DNA of 64,000 nucleotides from Polynucleobacter sp. UK-Kesae-W10 (GTDB lineage Bacteria > Pseudomonadota > Gammaproteobacteria > Burkholderiales > Burkholderiaceae): NCBI RefSeq assembly GCF_018881575.1, contig NZ_JACVQB010000002.1, positions 248,001 to 312,000 of the forward strand. Direction: 5' to 3'. Below, in pieces: positions 27,669 to 36,333 of this stretch. Numbering within the stretch: position 1 is the stretch's first letter; each line of letters starts with the position of its first letter. The notes beneath the pieces were generated by a model. That model was not told where the DNA came from. It saw only the letters and a list, made by a program, of their open reading frames with translations, and ran no database searches. The translations under genes and the position numbers were made by a program.

Positions 27669-28016
27669 ATGAAAGTGATCAAAATTGGCATTGCGCCCCA
27701 GGAGGAAATTCGTAAACGTATGCTTGCGATTGCAAGTGGCAAGTTAAAGACAAAAAGTGGTGATCCAAAGATTTGGTTTACTTCAATGAGATCCCTTGCG
27801 CAAGTTTTGAGCGATGAAAATCGTGCGCTTTTGGATGTCATCCGCTCTTCGAAGCCAGTATCCATATCTGAATTGGCTGATTTGACTGGACGTAAGCAGG
27901 GGAATTTATCCAGAACCCTCAAAACGATGTCAAATTACGGTCTTGTCAAAATGAAAAAACAGGATCGTGCTTTGATGCCTATTGCCTGTGGCGATCGATT
28001 CGAGATTTTCGTATAG
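27669..28016 (+). CDS. Winged-helix DNA-binding protein (HVO_A0114-like), possible antitoxin-type regulator
   Basis: 115 residues. A winged HTH occupies about residues 45-105: LDVIRSSKPVSISELADLTG followed by RKQGNLSRTLKTMSNYGLVK, a MarR/ArsR-like recognition helix and wing. This resembles the HVO_A0114 family, whose members often pair with a small upstream toxin (TumE/DUF6516) (family knowledge). Here no intact partner is seen. A 13-codon frame at 27631-27672 ends with TGA overlapping this ATG (ATGA), which could be a leader or the last remnant of a lost gene. The stop lies three bases before the converging DUF1080 gene's stop. Confidence 0.7.
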   Translation: MKVIKIGIAPQEEIRKRMLAIASGKLKTKSGDPKIWFTSMRSLAQVLSDENRALLDVIRSSKPVSISELADLTGRKQGNLSRTLKTMSNYGLVKMKKQDRALMPIACGDRFEIFV

Positions 28017-28020
28017 AGGT

Positions 28021-28626
28021 CTAAAGCTCTTTAACCTGCACTTTCTTAAACTTGACTACGCCTCCAGCTGACTGAAGTGCGATGGGTCCTTTGGCAAATT
28101 TACTGTCTTGTCCATCAGCAACACTCACTTCGCCATTTAAGCTGACCTTAAAGTGTGAGCCATTTGCGACGATTTCCATGGTGTTCCAACGGCCACCTGC
28201 TTTGGGAACGGGATCGACTTTAGCCACATCAACGATTGCACCAGTGGCATATGCCTGCTCTGGGCGGGTATCCCAGATGTTGACTTCATAGCAATTGGCA
28301 GCACTAATTTTATTTGGATCTTGGCAGCGTATAAAAATGCCGCTATTAGTATTGGATTCAGCCCAGAACTCAGCCCTAATAATGAAATTCTGATAAGACT
28401 TGATGCTGACCAAAAACCCATTGGGTTTATTGCCTTCAACCAGACCGTTGCCAATAACCCAACTGGCATTGCCAACGATATTCCAGCCATTGAGGCTAAC
28501 CCCATCAATTAGATCAACAAAGCCATCTGAATTTTGAGCGTGCGTTAGATTACTAAAAACCAGGGCCTGCAGGCATAAGAGTGCACTTGCAATGTGCTTA
28601 AGGGCTAATTTCATCGGGGTCTCCAC
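28021..28626 (-). CDS. Exported DUF1080 (3-keto-disaccharide hydrolase domain) protein
   Basis: 201 residues with a signal peptide (first ~30, ending LTHAQ). One DUF1080 domain: FVDLIDGVSLNGWNIVGNASW, EGNKPNGFLVSIKSYQNFII, AEFWAESNTNSGIFIRCQDP and the C-terminal GPIALQSAGGVVKFKKVQV. The fold is a concanavalin-like beta sandwich that binds or cleaves glycosides in characterised relatives. Periplasmic location is likely; the substrate is unknown. Monocistronic and divergent from the DUF748 gene. Confidence 0.88.
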   Translation of the reverse strand: METPMKLALKHIASALLCLQALVFSNLTHAQNSDGFVDLIDGVSLNGWNIVGNASWVIGNGLVEGNKPNGFLVSIKSYQNFIIRAEFWAESNTNSGIFIRCQDPNKISAANCYEVNIWDTRPEQAYATGAIVDVAKVDPVPKAGGRWNTMEIVANGSHFKVSLNGEVSVADGQDSKFAKGPIALQSAGGVVKFKKVQVKEL

Positions 28627-28693
28627 CAGGGTTATATTGATTGTTCTGTGATAATTTTCATTGTTACTGATATTGATCCCTTAAGACAAGCCC

Positions 28694-31126
28694 ATGTTTT
28701 CCCTCAAAAACCCTCGAATACCAGTTTGGAGTCTGCGGATTGCAGCCGCGCTTGTTACATTAACCATCTTATTTTGGGGTGGTTGTCATCTATTTGTGCC
28801 GGGCTTTCTGAAAAAATCTGCGGCAGAGTTTGGTGAAAAGATTGGCTACGACATTGCCTACCGTGATGTGAGCCTTTCCCCTTTACGTTTAAGACTAGAG
28901 ATTGATGGCTTGCATTTGGCCAAAGAGGGCGGTAATAAATTATTAGACTTTAAAAAGCTCATCATCACTTTGAAGTGGAGCAAATTGGTACTCGGTGAAA
29001 TCGGCTTTGATGAAATCATCCTAGAGGAACCCAAACTCTTGGTGGAGAGAAGGGCGACTAAATCTCATAGTGCTCAAGCAGTATGGAATTGGCAAGAGTT
29101 TATTCATGCGGTTGAGAAAAGCCTTCCACCTAAAGATCCCAATACAAGTAAAAAACCTCAAAAGATTTCTATCGACGAGTTTTTAGTCACCGATGGCGCT
29201 TTAGCACTGGTGGATGAATCTAGCAAACTCAAAGAAGAGCTCAAGCCGTTTTCGATCAAGCTATTAGAGGTAGCCAATTACGATCAGAATGGCGTGGTCT
29301 CCGGGGTACGCGGTCAATATGACTTCAATCTAGGCTCTTTGCAATTATTGATCCCGGGCCTAAACAAATCCGTGGCATTTGCGCATGTGGCAATCAGTGG
29401 CGGTCTTGATAACCCCAGCCCCAATCAGTTGGGTGCTCAGCTAGATCTTCAGTTAGATGATGGCAGCATTCGCTCTCATTGGGATTTAAATACGGCGTCC
29501 AAGGCAATAGAAGGAAAAATCACCCTGGCGAATATTGCTACTGCACCACTGATCGCTTTATTGCCTGCTAATAAAGAACTGCTTGGCACTAGTGGGTCAT
29601 TGAATGCAGATCTGCTCTTAAAGCTGGGCAACGACGGGGAGGTGCTTTCAGGAAATGCACAGCTTGCGCATCTAGCGGTATTGGAGAAGGGTGAGAAGAC
29701 GCCGTTGATCATGTGGGATGCAGCAGATATTCACCAATTTGAATACAAGTCGAGCAAAACCCCGCGGGCTAAAGCCACTACTTTAGCGATTGATGAAGTG
29801 GTTGTTGATCATCCAGTCTTACGTTTTGAAATTAATAATCAAGGCTTATCCAACTTCCGCCGTTTATTTTCTAAGCCACAGGCTGAGGAAAAAGCAGTTG
29901 ATGCGCCAGTAGCAACAGGCGCCAAATCAAAAGCAGCAGATGGTGTTGGTTTGGATATTCGCTCAGTCAACCTCAAGGGTGGCGAAGTATTTTTTACGGA
30001 CTTGGCTATGCGCCCCAACTTTAAGGTGGATGTGAAAAAGTTCAATGCCACTTTTTTGGGGGTGAGCAACATTCCTGGGCGTTTTGCCACGGTGGCCATG
30101 GATGGCGTAGTTGCTAACTCGGGTAGCTTGCGCGCTAAAGGCCAGGCATCCTTTGATGATCCAAGGCGTAATCACGACATCTTGATGAGCTTTAAAAATT
30201 TGCCACTATCCACTTTTAACCCGGCAGTCATGACGTATGCGGGCTATCAAATTACCGGTGGCAATTTAAATCTGAATCTCACCTATCGTGCTAAAGATGG
30301 TCAGCTCAATGGCAGCAACCAAATCATCATTAAGAACGTGCAGCTTGGCGATGAGGTTCCCGATTTTCAGGGTAAGAAATTACCTCTTGGCCTTGCAATC
30401 GCTTTGCTAGAGGATTCGGACGACACCATTGATGTCACGATTCGCATTGCAGGTAATGTGGATTCACCACAATTTAGTGCCAGTGGTCTCGTATGGCAGG
30501 CTATTAGCAATGTACTGACGAACGTAGCTACAGCCCCTTTTAGGGCGCTAGCTTCTATCCTAGGCATGGGCGGAGATGAAGGGGTTAATGCCGTTCCGGG
30601 CGAAGCAGTCTTTTTGCCAGCCGATCAAGACCGTCTTGAACAATTTGGCGAGTATCTGGTCAAGCGTCCCAACTCCAGTATGGAAATTATTGGGACTTAC
30701 GATCCTGTGCAAGATAAGCAGGAAATGGCAAGAGCAAAAGCCGATGGCGCTATTTTGAAAGATGCTGGATTTAAGATTGAAGCAGGTGAGCCAATTCCTA
30801 TCCCAAGTTTTTCTGATCCTCGGGTGCAGTCTGGTTTGAAGACTGCCTATGCGCAATACATTGGTCGAATCAAACTAGGTCAACGCCTTTTGATGCTTCC
30901 GGATGGTGAAGCGCGCAATGAGCAATTGCACTCTGAATTGATTGCTGGGATTGAGGTTACGAATGCCGAATTACAGTCTTTAGCCAAAAATCGAGCCCAA
31001 GCTGCCTATGCCTTCATGGTGAAAGAAAATCCTGGTCTGAAGGATCGCATCACGATTGGCGATGTGAAGGCTGTAGAGGCTGGTAAAGAGGGGATTCCCC
31101 TCGATGTTGAGCTCAGAATCAAGTAG
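28694..31126 (+). CDS. DUF748 / AsmA-like envelope protein
   Basis: 810 residues. One N-terminal transmembrane helix (~16-36) anchors a long periplasmic part. The AsmA-like start is clear: VPGFLKKSAAEFGEKIGYDI, VSLSPLRLRLEIDGLHLAK. The DUF748 core includes LDIRSVNLKGGEVFFTDLAM and DIDVTIRIAGNVDSPQFSASG-type segments. The C-terminus has an OmpA-like pattern (EQFGEYLVKRPNSSMEIIG, then AKADGAILKDAGFKIE). Such proteins are proposed to bridge lipids across the periplasm (family inference). It is followed 9 bases later by a small lipoprotein gene. Confidence 0.85.
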   Translation: MFSLKNPRIPVWSLRIAAALVTLTILFWGGCHLFVPGFLKKSAAEFGEKIGYDIAYRDVSLSPLRLRLEIDGLHLAKEGGNKLLDFKKLIITLKWSKLVLGEIGFDEIILEEPKLLVERRATKSHSAQAVWNWQEFIHAVEKSLPPKDPNTSKKPQKISIDEFLVTDGALALVDESSKLKEELKPFSIKLLEVANYDQNGVVSGVRGQYDFNLGSLQLLIPGLNKSVAFAHVAISGGLDNPSPNQLGAQLDLQLDDGSIRSHWDLNTASKAIEGKITLANIATAPLIALLPANKELLGTSGSLNADLLLKLGNDGEVLSGNAQLAHLAVLEKGEKTPLIMWDAADIHQFEYKSSKTPRAKATTLAIDEVVVDHPVLRFEINNQGLSNFRRLFSKPQAEEKAVDAPVATGAKSKAADGVGLDIRSVNLKGGEVFFTDLAMRPNFKVDVKKFNATFLGVSNIPGRFATVAMDGVVANSGSLRAKGQASFDDPRRNHDILMSFKNLPLSTFNPAVMTYAGYQITGGNLNLNLTYRAKDGQLNGSNQIIIKNVQLGDEVPDFQGKKLPLGLAIALLEDSDDTIDVTIRIAGNVDSPQFSASGLVWQAISNVLTNVATAPFRALASILGMGGDEGVNAVPGEAVFLPADQDRLEQFGEYLVKRPNSSMEIIGTYDPVQDKQEMARAKADGAILKDAGFKIEAGEPIPIPSFSDPRVQSGLKTAYAQYIGRIKLGQRLLMLPDGEARNEQLHSELIAGIEVTNAELQSLAKNRAQAAYAFMVKENPGLKDRITIGDVKAVEAGKEGIPLDVELRIK

Positions 31127-31135
31127 ACTTGAGGC

Positions 31136-31360
31136 ATGAATTCATCAAAAATGCGTCTCCCACTCATATCTGTCATTTTGGCTGCAGCATCCCTTGTGGG
31201 CTGTGGCTCCGTTGAGCAAGCTGCTCAAGACGATTGCACCTCCATTGGCTGGGAAATCGGCAGCAAAGGTTATCAAGATTGCTACAAAGCCCGACTGTAT
31301 GAGCGTAAGCTGGACTACTCATTACCGCCTGGTGATAGGCCTTCTCCTTCGGTCATCTAA
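31136..31360 (+). CDS. Small lipoprotein, function unknown
   Basis: 74 residues: a signal peptide with lipobox LVGCG (Cys about residue 23), then a short mature part with two further cysteines (DDCTSIGW and YQDCYKARLYER). Probably co-transcribed with the DUF748 gene and lipid-anchored; it may assist that protein. No family recognised. Confidence 0.7.
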   Translation: MNSSKMRLPLISVILAAASLVGCGSVEQAAQDDCTSIGWEIGSKGYQDCYKARLYERKLDYSLPPGDRPSPSVI

Positions 31361-31382
31361 TATCAGGGTTTACCCTTAGAAT

Positions 31383-31408
31383 AAGTCCTTGAGCGCCGTC
31401 AAGGACTT
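31383..31408 (+). terminator. Hairpin after the lipoprotein gene
   Basis: Perfect 10-base arms AAGTCCTTGA / TCAAGGACTT around GCGCCG. No T tract follows, so it is either a Rho-assisted terminator or RNA-stabilising hairpin rather than a classical intrinsic terminator. Confidence 0.5.
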
Positions 31409-31435
31409 AGAGGGTGAAATAACCCAAAATCAAGC

Positions 31436-31477
31436 GATATTTGCATGCTAGACAGTGTGTCTGGGATATTTGCATGC
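31436..31477 (+). promoter_or_regulatory. Direct repeats with central palindrome upstream of the formate dehydrogenase genes
   Basis: GATATTTGCATGC occurs at 31436-31448 and again at 31465-31477, 29 bases apart (nearly three helical turns). Between them is AGACA-GTG-TGTCT (31450-31462), a perfect inverted repeat. The block ends 35 bases before the fds start codon. The arrangement suits a dimeric or tetrameric regulator; which one is not visible here. Confidence 0.6.
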
Positions 31478-31512
31478 GATCAAAACGAATAAAAAATTAG
31501 AGACTACAGACT

Positions 31513-33315
31513 ATGAATCACCCAAAGCCTTCTGGAGAAGTCAAAGCAGTTGCAGTTGCTACTGCAGATGATTTGAGGGAGACCATTCGCCGTAAGAGCA
31601 AATTGAAAGGTCGTCAAGCAGATGACGTTTCCATAGCGGAAGTGCGACAGCTTATTGGTGACGCGCCACATCGTCGTGATTTATTAATTGAAAATCTTCA
31701 TAAATTAAATGACGCCTATCGCGCATTGCATGATCGTCATTTAGTTGCGCTAGCAAAAGAAATGAATTTGCCGATGGCAGAAGTGTATGAGGTTGCTACC
31801 TTCTATCATCACTTTGAAGTCGTGCGCGGTAACGATCCTGTTGCCGATATAACTGTGCGTGTATGTGATGGCATTGCTTGCGAGCTAGCGGGTGCGCAAA
31901 GCTTGCTTTCGAAGTTGCCTACAATATTGGGCAATCCAAACGTCAAGGTCATTGCTGCTCCTTGTGTAGGCCGTTGCGAGCAGGCTCCAGTCGCAGTGGT
32001 GCATCAATACCCAGTGTTGTTTGCCACCACCGACAAGGTAAAAGCCGCTGTCAATAACAAGCTGACGACTCAGCCATTAGCCAAAGATGATGGTAGCTTT
32101 GAGCCGGCCGCTTTGGCAGAGCAGGGCGTATCTCCTCAGGGTGAGAATCAAGCGGTCTCTCCAGATTATGTGGGTTATGAAGCTTATCGCGCGAAGGGTG
32201 GATATAGCCTTGCTGCTGAAATCCAATCCGGTAAGCGCGATGCAGAGAGCATCATCAAGGCGATGGAAAATTCAGGGCTCCGTGGTCTAGGTGGCGCTGG
32301 TTTCCCAGCGGGTCGGAAGTGGCGTATCGTAAAAGATCAGCTTGCGCCAAAACTCATGGCCGTCAATATCGACGAAGGTGAGCCTGGTACATTTAAAGAC
32401 CGCACTTATCTCGAGCGCGATCCCCATCGCTTCTTAGAGGGATTGCTAATCGCTGCCAATGTGGTTGGTATTGATGCTTGCTATATTTACTTGCGTGATG
32501 AATATCACGGTTGCCGTGAGTTGCTCGAAAAGGAATTGGCAAAACTCAAAGCAAATCCACCATTCCCGATTCCCAATATTGAATTGCGTCGTGGTGCTGG
32601 TGCCTATATTTGTGGTGAAGAATCCGCCATGATTGAGAGTATCGAGGGCAAACGTGGTGAGCCGCGTATGCGTCCTCCTTATATTGCCCAGGTTGGTCTA
32701 TTTGGTAGACCTACTTTGGAACACAACTTTGAAACCCTCTATTGGGTGCGTGACATTGTTCAGCGTGGGCCAGAGTGGTTTAGCTCCTATGGTCGCCACG
32801 ATCGTAAAGGTTTGCGTAGCTACAGTGTCAGTGGACGCGTTAAGCAACCTGGCGTGAAGTTGGCGCCAGCAGGTATCACCATTCAAGAGTTGATCGATGA
32901 ATATTGCGGCGGAATGCAAGACGGTCATCGCTTCTACGGCTATTTACCGGGTGGCGCATCCGGCGGCATCTTGCCGGCAACGATGAATGATATCCCTCTG
33001 GACTTCGATACCTTGCAACCCTATGGTTGTTTCATTGGCTCTGCAGCCGTGATGGTGTTTAGTGATCACGACAAAGCGCGCGATATGGCTTTGAATGTCA
33101 TGCACTTCTTCGAACATGAGAGCTGTGGTCAGTGCACGCCGTGTCGCGTTGGTACTGGTAAGGCAGCACAATTGATGCAAGCGAAGTCTTGGGATCAAGA
33201 AACTTTGGAAGACTTGGCTACTGTGATGGTAGATGCCTCCATTTGTGGTCTAGGCCAAGCAGCACCTAACCCCATTCGTTGTATTCATAAATATTTCCCG
33301 CAAGAAGTTGCGTAA
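31513..33315 (+). CDS. fdsB: NAD-dependent formate dehydrogenase, fused gamma-beta (NuoE-NuoF-like) subunit
   Basis: Diaphorase module of soluble formate dehydrogenase, passing electrons from FdsA to NAD+. 600 residues. The N-terminal NuoE/FdsG-like domain (~15-180) binds 2Fe-2S through CDGIAC (C-x4-C) and CVGRC. The NuoF/FdsB-like part follows: LRGLGGAGFPAGRKWRIV (NADH/FMN site), GAYICGEESAMIESIEG, then ESCGQCTPCRVG with a later Cys for 4Fe-4S. The two parts are separate genes (fdsG, fdsB) in many bacteria; here they are one frame. 27 bases separate it from fdsA. Confidence 0.9.
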   Translation: MNHPKPSGEVKAVAVATADDLRETIRRKSKLKGRQADDVSIAEVRQLIGDAPHRRDLLIENLHKLNDAYRALHDRHLVALAKEMNLPMAEVYEVATFYHHFEVVRGNDPVADITVRVCDGIACELAGAQSLLSKLPTILGNPNVKVIAAPCVGRCEQAPVAVVHQYPVLFATTDKVKAAVNNKLTTQPLAKDDGSFEPAALAEQGVSPQGENQAVSPDYVGYEAYRAKGGYSLAAEIQSGKRDAESIIKAMENSGLRGLGGAGFPAGRKWRIVKDQLAPKLMAVNIDEGEPGTFKDRTYLERDPHRFLEGLLIAANVVGIDACYIYLRDEYHGCRELLEKELAKLKANPPFPIPNIELRRGAGAYICGEESAMIESIEGKRGEPRMRPPYIAQVGLFGRPTLEHNFETLYWVRDIVQRGPEWFSSYGRHDRKGLRSYSVSGRVKQPGVKLAPAGITIQELIDEYCGGMQDGHRFYGYLPGGASGGILPATMNDIPLDFDTLQPYGCFIGSAAVMVFSDHDKARDMALNVMHFFEHESCGQCTPCRVGTGKAAQLMQAKSWDQETLEDLATVMVDASICGLGQAAPNPIRCIHKYFPQEVA

Positions 33316-33342
33316 TACCAGAACAGGGAAGAACGAGACTAT

Positions 33343-36237
33343 ATGAACGCACCAACCAATCCAAAAGAGCTTGAACTCCAAACTGTAGAGTTCAAGTTAG
33401 ACGGCAAGACCATCGTGTCCTACGAAGGTGAAACTATTTTGAAGGCGGCAAAACGCCACGGTATTGACATCCCACATCTTTGTTTTAAAGATGGCTATCG
33501 CCCTGACGGTAATTGCCGCGCTTGCGTTGTCGAAATTAATGGCGAACGTACTTTGGCGCCAAGCTGCTGCAGAAGTGCTACGCCAGGCATGGAAGTCAAG
33601 GCCAATAGTGAGCGCGCTCTCAAGAGTCAAAAGTTGGTATTGGAGATGTTGCTCTCTGATATGCCAGATGAAGGCTTTAAGTGGGTAGGCGATAGCAAAG
33701 AAGAAGAGCTCAAGAATCAGCACGGTGAACTCAGTACCTGGGCAGCCCGCATGGACGTGACTGTTCGCCCAGAGCTCAAGGCATTACGCCGTGAAAAAGT
33801 AAGTAGCGATATTTCTCATCCGGCGATGGCAGTCAATCTCGATGCCTGTATTCAATGTAATCGTTGCGTACGCGCTTGTCGTGAAGAGCAGGTCAATGAT
33901 GTGATTGGCTACGCAATGCGTGGCGCCCATAGCGAAATCGTATTTGATTTAAATGATCCGATGGGAGATAGCACTTGTGTAGCTTGTGGCGAATGTGTTC
34001 AAGCTTGCCCAACGGGTGCATTAATGCCTAAGGGACTAATTGGTTCTCAAACAGTAGATCGTAAAGTCGATTCTGTATGCCCATTCTGTGGAGTAGGTTG
34101 TCAAATTACTTACAATGTGAAGGACGAGAAAATTGTTAGCGTAGAGGGTCGTGATGGCCCGGCTAACCATAACCGTCTATGCGTTAAAGGTCGCTTTGGT
34201 ATGGACTATATCCATAACCCACAGCGTTTGACTAAGCCGCTCATCCGTAAGGCCGGTGTGCCCAAAGATGAGTCGATTCTTGAAGGCAAGCAGGACTGGT
34301 CTGACATCTTCCGTGAAGCAAGTTGGGAAGAGGCGCTGGACTTTGCTGGCGGTGGTCTCAAAAAACTCAAAGACCAATATGGATTAAAAGTATTGGCTGG
34401 CTTTGGTTCTGCTAAAGGCAGCAACGAAGAGGCATATTTATTCCAAAAACTAGTGCGTACTGGTTTTGGTAGCAATAATGTGGACCACTGTACGCGTCTT
34501 TGCCATGCTTCTTCTGTAGCCGCTTTACTTGAAGGTGTCGGATCTGGTGCGGTCAGCAATCAAGTGAATGATGTTGAGCACTCTAGCTTGATTATGTTGA
34601 TTGGCTCAAACCCCACTGCAAACCATCCTGTTGCCGCTACCTGGTTTAAGAATGCAGCCAAGCGTGGCGCCAAGATTGTCTTGTGCGATCCTCGTAAAAC
34701 AGAAATCAGCAAGCACGCCTGGCGTACGATGCAGTTCAAGCCTGATACTGACGTTGCAATGCTCAATGCTATGATCTATACGATCATCGAAGAAGGCTTG
34801 GCAGATAAAGACTTTATTGCCCATCGTGCGAATAATTTTGAAGCCTTAAAAGAGAATATCAAGGGCTATAGCCCTGAAGCGATGGCTCCAATCTGCGGTA
34901 TTCCTGCAGAGACTTTGCGTGAAGTGGCTAGAGAGTTTGCAACTACGAAATCAGCGATGATTTTGTGGGGCATGGGGGTTAGCCAGCACGTTCATGGTAC
35001 GGATAATGCGCGTTGCTTAATTGCATTGGTCAGTATTACCGGTCAAATTGGTAAGCCAGGATCTGGTCTACATCCATTGCGTGGACAAAATAACGTGCAG
35101 GGCGCCAGTGATGCTGGTTTGATTCCCATGATGTTCCCGAATTACCAACGTGTAGACAATCCGGAAGCCCATGCTTGGTTTGAAAACTTCTGGGGTACTC
35201 CGCTTGATAAGAAGCCAGGTTATACAGTGGTGGAGATCATGCATAAGATCACAGCGCCGGATAGTGATCCAGACAAAATTCGTGGTATGTACGTTGAGGG
35301 TGAAAATCCAGCCATGAGTGATCCGGATTTGAATCACGCTCGTCATGCATTAGCTTCCTTAGAGCATTTGGTTGTGCAAGATATCTTCATGACCGAAACA
35401 GCGCTCTTGGCTGACGTCGTCTTGCCCGCTAGCGCTTGGCCAGAGAAGGTCGGAACTGCAAGCAATACTGACCGGATGGTACAGATGGGCAAGAAGGCCA
35501 TCGAGCCTCCAGGTGAAGCCAAGGCTGATCTCTGGATAATTCAAGAAATCGCTAAGCGAATGGGTCTCAATTGGAACTACCAAGGCCCCGATGCGGGTGT
35601 TGCGGCAGTCTATGAAGAAATGCGTCAAGCAATGCATGGCGCTATCAAAGGGATCACTTGGGAACGTCTTGAGAAAGAATCTAGCGTTACCTATCCTTGT
35701 CTCTCCGCTGAAGACCCAGGTCGCCCCATCGTTTTTGATGATCAATTTGCTACTCCAGATGGGAAAGTGAAGCTGGTTCCAGCCGATATTATTCCGGCGA
35801 ACGAGCGTCCAGATGCCGACTATCCATTTGTATTGATTACAGGGCGTCAGTTAGAGCATTGGCACACTGGCAGTATGACGCGTCGTGCAACTATTCTGGA
35901 TGCGATTGAGCCTATGGCGACTGTATCTATGAATGGTGAAGACATGGCTCAGTTAGGTGTATCTGCCGGTGACGTGATTACCGTCCAGTCGCGTCGTGGT
36001 GAGGTCGGTATTCATGTGCGTCGCGATGACGGCACGCCAAGAGGAGTAGTCTTCATTCCGTTTGCTTACTATGAAGCAGCAGCTAATTTGATTACTAACC
36101 CTGCGCTGGATCCATTTGGCAAGATTCCGGAGTTTAAGTACTGCGCTGTCAAACTTGCCAAGGGTGGAGAAGCAGCCAAGATCATGGGTTATGGCACCAA
36201 TGATGCCGGTGGCGCGAAGTTAACTGCTAATGCCTAA
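33343..36237 (+). CDS. fdsA: NAD-dependent formate dehydrogenase, molybdopterin alpha subunit
   Basis: Oxidises formate to CO2 at a bis-MGD molybdenum centre. 964 residues. A 2Fe-2S ferredoxin-like domain (~10-90, CRACVVEINGERTLAPSCC) is followed by 4Fe-4S clusters (CIQCNRCVRACREEQ; CVACGECVQACPTGA). The catalytic domain starts CPFCGVGCQI (about residue 246) and holds HCTRLCHAS, with the likely Mo-ligating Cys at about residue 387 (Cys rather than selenocysteine). The molybdopterin-dinucleotide-binding C-terminal domain has TGRQLEHWHTGSMTRR. Accessory genes fdsC/fdsD do not follow; a terminator and nadB do. Confidence 0.95.
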   Translation: MNAPTNPKELELQTVEFKLDGKTIVSYEGETILKAAKRHGIDIPHLCFKDGYRPDGNCRACVVEINGERTLAPSCCRSATPGMEVKANSERALKSQKLVLEMLLSDMPDEGFKWVGDSKEEELKNQHGELSTWAARMDVTVRPELKALRREKVSSDISHPAMAVNLDACIQCNRCVRACREEQVNDVIGYAMRGAHSEIVFDLNDPMGDSTCVACGECVQACPTGALMPKGLIGSQTVDRKVDSVCPFCGVGCQITYNVKDEKIVSVEGRDGPANHNRLCVKGRFGMDYIHNPQRLTKPLIRKAGVPKDESILEGKQDWSDIFREASWEEALDFAGGGLKKLKDQYGLKVLAGFGSAKGSNEEAYLFQKLVRTGFGSNNVDHCTRLCHASSVAALLEGVGSGAVSNQVNDVEHSSLIMLIGSNPTANHPVAATWFKNAAKRGAKIVLCDPRKTEISKHAWRTMQFKPDTDVAMLNAMIYTIIEEGLADKDFIAHRANNFEALKENIKGYSPEAMAPICGIPAETLREVAREFATTKSAMILWGMGVSQHVHGTDNARCLIALVSITGQIGKPGSGLHPLRGQNNVQGASDAGLIPMMFPNYQRVDNPEAHAWFENFWGTPLDKKPGYTVVEIMHKITAPDSDPDKIRGMYVEGENPAMSDPDLNHARHALASLEHLVVQDIFMTETALLADVVLPASAWPEKVGTASNTDRMVQMGKKAIEPPGEAKADLWIIQEIAKRMGLNWNYQGPDAGVAAVYEEMRQAMHGAIKGITWERLEKESSVTYPCLSAEDPGRPIVFDDQFATPDGKVKLVPADIIPANERPDADYPFVLITGRQLEHWHTGSMTRRATILDAIEPMATVSMNGEDMAQLGVSAGDVITVQSRRGEVGIHVRRDDGTPRGVVFIPFAYYEAAANLITNPALDPFGKIPEFKYCAVKLAKGGEAAKIMGYGTNDAGGAKLTANA

Positions 36238-36261
36238 TACTCAATAGGCTTAGTTAGCTGT

Positions 36262-36289
36262 AAAAAGGCTCCTAATGGGAGCCTTTTTA
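36262..36289 (+). terminator. Intrinsic terminator after fdsA
   Basis: Stem AAAAAGGCTCC / GGGAGCCTTTTT around TAAT, ending in a T run. It separates the formate dehydrogenase operon from nadB. Confidence 0.9.
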
Positions 36290-36333
36290 CATCGGCATCA
36301 TGGATTTGCATTGCCCGTTAGAATGATCCTTCT

